From UBA1740 sp045587025 (GTDB lineage Bacteria; Bacillota; Clostridia; Oscillospirales; CAG-272), in assembly GCA_045587025.1 (NCBI GenBank), contig JAZNBK010000049.1:1-41736 (forward strand): DNA of 41,736 bases, read 5' to 3'. Below are positions 40,631 to 41,736 of the stretch, piece by piece; positions within the stretch are counted from its first letter, which is position 1; each line of letters starts with the position of its first letter. A program made the position numbers and the translations under genes. The notes beneath the pieces are model-generated. The model did not search any database. It had not been told where the DNA came from and saw nothing but the letters and a program-made list of their open reading frames with translations.

Positions 40631-41062
40631 TTACGGCTTCATCACCTTGATAAAACGGAACATTTCGTCAGGACCTTCATCGGGATCGCGCTCATCGTCA
40701 TCGGGCATCTCGTGGTCGGGTGTGAAATACTCACACCAAAATTGGTCGATCTGAAAACCGCATTTGTTTACGTAAAAATGGATATTGCGCTTTTCAAAAT
40801 AGGGGGTACAAGTCTCCCAAACCTCGGTTTCGGGGTGCAGAGCCTCTACTGCAAGCCACGCGCCGTAACCGATTCCCTTGGTATGCTCCTCGGGGGAAAC
40901 GAACAAAATCTCCAACTCGTTGTGGTTGGTCTCCTTGTTGATCTTCAAGATAACCCCGCCAACCTTTCGCCCGTCCAAAACGATGCGGTAGGTTTCGCTA
41001 TCGGGCGAGTCGATACAACGCTCGATATCCGTGCCGAAAACGAAATCGTCGGTACGCACCAT
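40631..41062 (-). CDS. GNAT-family acetyltransferase, probably truncated at the N-terminus
   Basis: 143 residues. The GNAT core is clear: VLDGRKVGGVILKI (central strands), ELEILFVSPEEHTKGIGYGA with the acetyl-CoA-binding Q/R-x-x-G-x-G/A loop in the variant KGIGYG, and YFEKRNIHFYVNKCGF. An acidic tail (PDDDERDPDEGPDE) ends it. Only about 25 residues precede the first core strand where the fold needs about 45, and the first ten codons (41033-41062) lie antisense to well-conserved recombinase sequence. The true N-terminus therefore seems to have been replaced at a recombination junction, and no ribosome site was seen. Acetyl acceptor unknown. Confidence 0.65.
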   Translation of the reverse strand: MVRTDDFVFGTDIERCIDSPDSETYRIVLDGRKVGGVILKINKETNHNELEILFVSPEEHTKGIGYGAWLAVEALHPETEVWETCTPYFEKRNIHFYVNKCGFQIDQFWCEYFTPDHEMPDDDERDPDEGPDEMFRFIKVMKP

Positions 41063-41736
41063 CGTGCTTCCGCCATCCCTTGTGGAAGTATTGAAAAGCT
41101 ACAAGCAAACAGTGGATTCCAGATGGATGTTCCCGTCACCGCATAACTCCGATTCACCAAGGTATCCAACGGGAACGAGCGATATCCTCGGCAGGATCCT
41201 TCGCCGTGCAGGCTGTAAGCGTGTCCGCTTCCACGATCTGCGCCATATCTTCGCAACCATGGCGCTGGAAAACGGAATGGACGTCAAAACCTTGTCGGCG
41301 ACCATCGGTCACGTGTCGGCGGCGACCACGCTGGATATCTACAGCCATATGACCGACACGATGCAGATGCAGGCGGCGGTGAACATTGACCGCAAGATCG
41401 GCGGTACGGACGCCAAGATGCCCGAGGTAAAGCAAACACCCAAGCAGAGCACAAATACGCCCGTAAACGCAACGTACGAGCCCACAGAGCCCCATCCTGA
41501 GCCCGTGCCGAGAAAGATCCGTAAGTCGGGCACCGGATGCATCTATCAAATTAACGATCACCTTTGGGAAGGCAGCTTCTATCCAAGACTCCCCAACGGC
41601 AAACGCAAGAAGTTCAACGTCTACGCCGAATCCCGAGACCAATGCGAATCCAAGCTCGCCGAGATGATCGCCGAAAAGAAAGCGGAGATTGCAGAAGAAA
41701 AGGCAAAACTAAAAGAGGAAGTCGGAGGCCAAGCGG
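41034..41736 (+). pseudogene. Tyrosine recombinase, 5'-truncated, running off the window
   Basis: The frame, open from 40992 after a TAG, becomes recombinase-like at about 41034: KTKSSVRTIVLPPSLVEVLK. The catalytic residues are present: RFHDLRHIFATMALENGMDV (H-x-x-R-H), TIGHVSAATTLDIYSHM (H and the Tyr nucleophile). The N-terminal arm- and core-binding domains are missing. After the catalytic domain comes a linker and a second module, GCIYQINDHLWEGSFYPRLP followed by KKFNVYAESRDQCESKLAEM, which resembles the AP2-like arm-binding domain normally found at the N-terminus. The 3' end lies outside the window. No start codon or ribosome site was found, so I treat it as a remnant. Confidence 0.75.

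Noticed and set aside
40319..41146. 275-codon plus-strand frame across the GNAT gene
   Set aside because: It crosses the MITE-like element, a terminator and the antisense of GNAT; the minus-strand GNAT motifs are clear.

Overview
The window looks like a low-GC Firmicutes (Clostridia-type) chromosome, probably from a gut lineage. The evidence is consensus sigma-A promoters with 17-base spacers, strong AGGAGG ribosome sites, many hairpin-plus-T terminators, Soj/Spo0J with the Bacillus-type parS sequence, a TrpR-like regulator heading a Firmicutes-style histidine operon, and a FeoA/FeoB/Cys-rich FeoB-associated operon. No rRNA, tRNA or CRISPR array was seen. Species cannot be assigned from the sequence alone.

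Layout. 1-5.1 kb: parA-parB with a downstream degenerate SGNH-fold membrane protein, three perfect parS sites upstream, and a histidine phosphatase, all bracketed by inverted copies of a short dispersed repeat. 5.1-5.8 kb: a divergent SLOG-fold gene and ribbon-helix-helix gene with palindromic sites between them. 6-8.4 kb: two Gfo/Idh/MocA proteins, one resembling GH109. 8.5-11 kb: a copper P-type ATPase with a CopZ-like domain fused at its C-terminus. 11.2-19.6 kb: a ten-gene histidine operon, yerC-hisZG-hisD-hisC-hisB-hisH-hisA-hisF-hisIE-histidinol phosphatase, with HisZ and HisG fused. 19.7-22.3 kb: a leucine-rich-repeat lipoprotein and a membrane protein behind a structured RNA. 22.5-25.7 kb: a DtxR-family regulator and the feo operon, with two identical-core palindromic operators. 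25.8-26.6 kb: two further structured RNAs and a small Cys-rich protein. 26.7-28 kb: a B12-riboswitch-controlled DUF4430 lipoprotein and ECF S component. 28-31.7 kb: a Na/Pi cotransporter, an XRE/zinc-ribbon membrane protein and a ZIP transporter.

From about 31.9 kb to the right end the DNA looks acquired. It begins with an HsdS remnant, shifts to GC-rich codon use, and ends in a GNAT gene and a tyrosine recombinase that appear truncated against each other. Its cargo is a four-gene exported cassette: a 1,869-residue glycine-rich/MucBP-like surface protein, a membrane protein, a small secreted protein, and a second membrane protein. The small secreted protein matches the last domain of the giant protein, and the two membrane proteins share another extracytoplasmic domain. 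This is the best protein candidate for an undescribed system.

The best RNA candidate is a family of three paralogous RNAs (22105-22300 minus, 25815-25971 plus, 26047-26255 plus). Each has its own promoter, a P1-P2-P3 stack, an apical loop able to pair with the 3' tail, and a terminator. The paired sequences differ between copies but complementarity is kept. All promoter, folding and homology statements here come from reading the sequence by eye.
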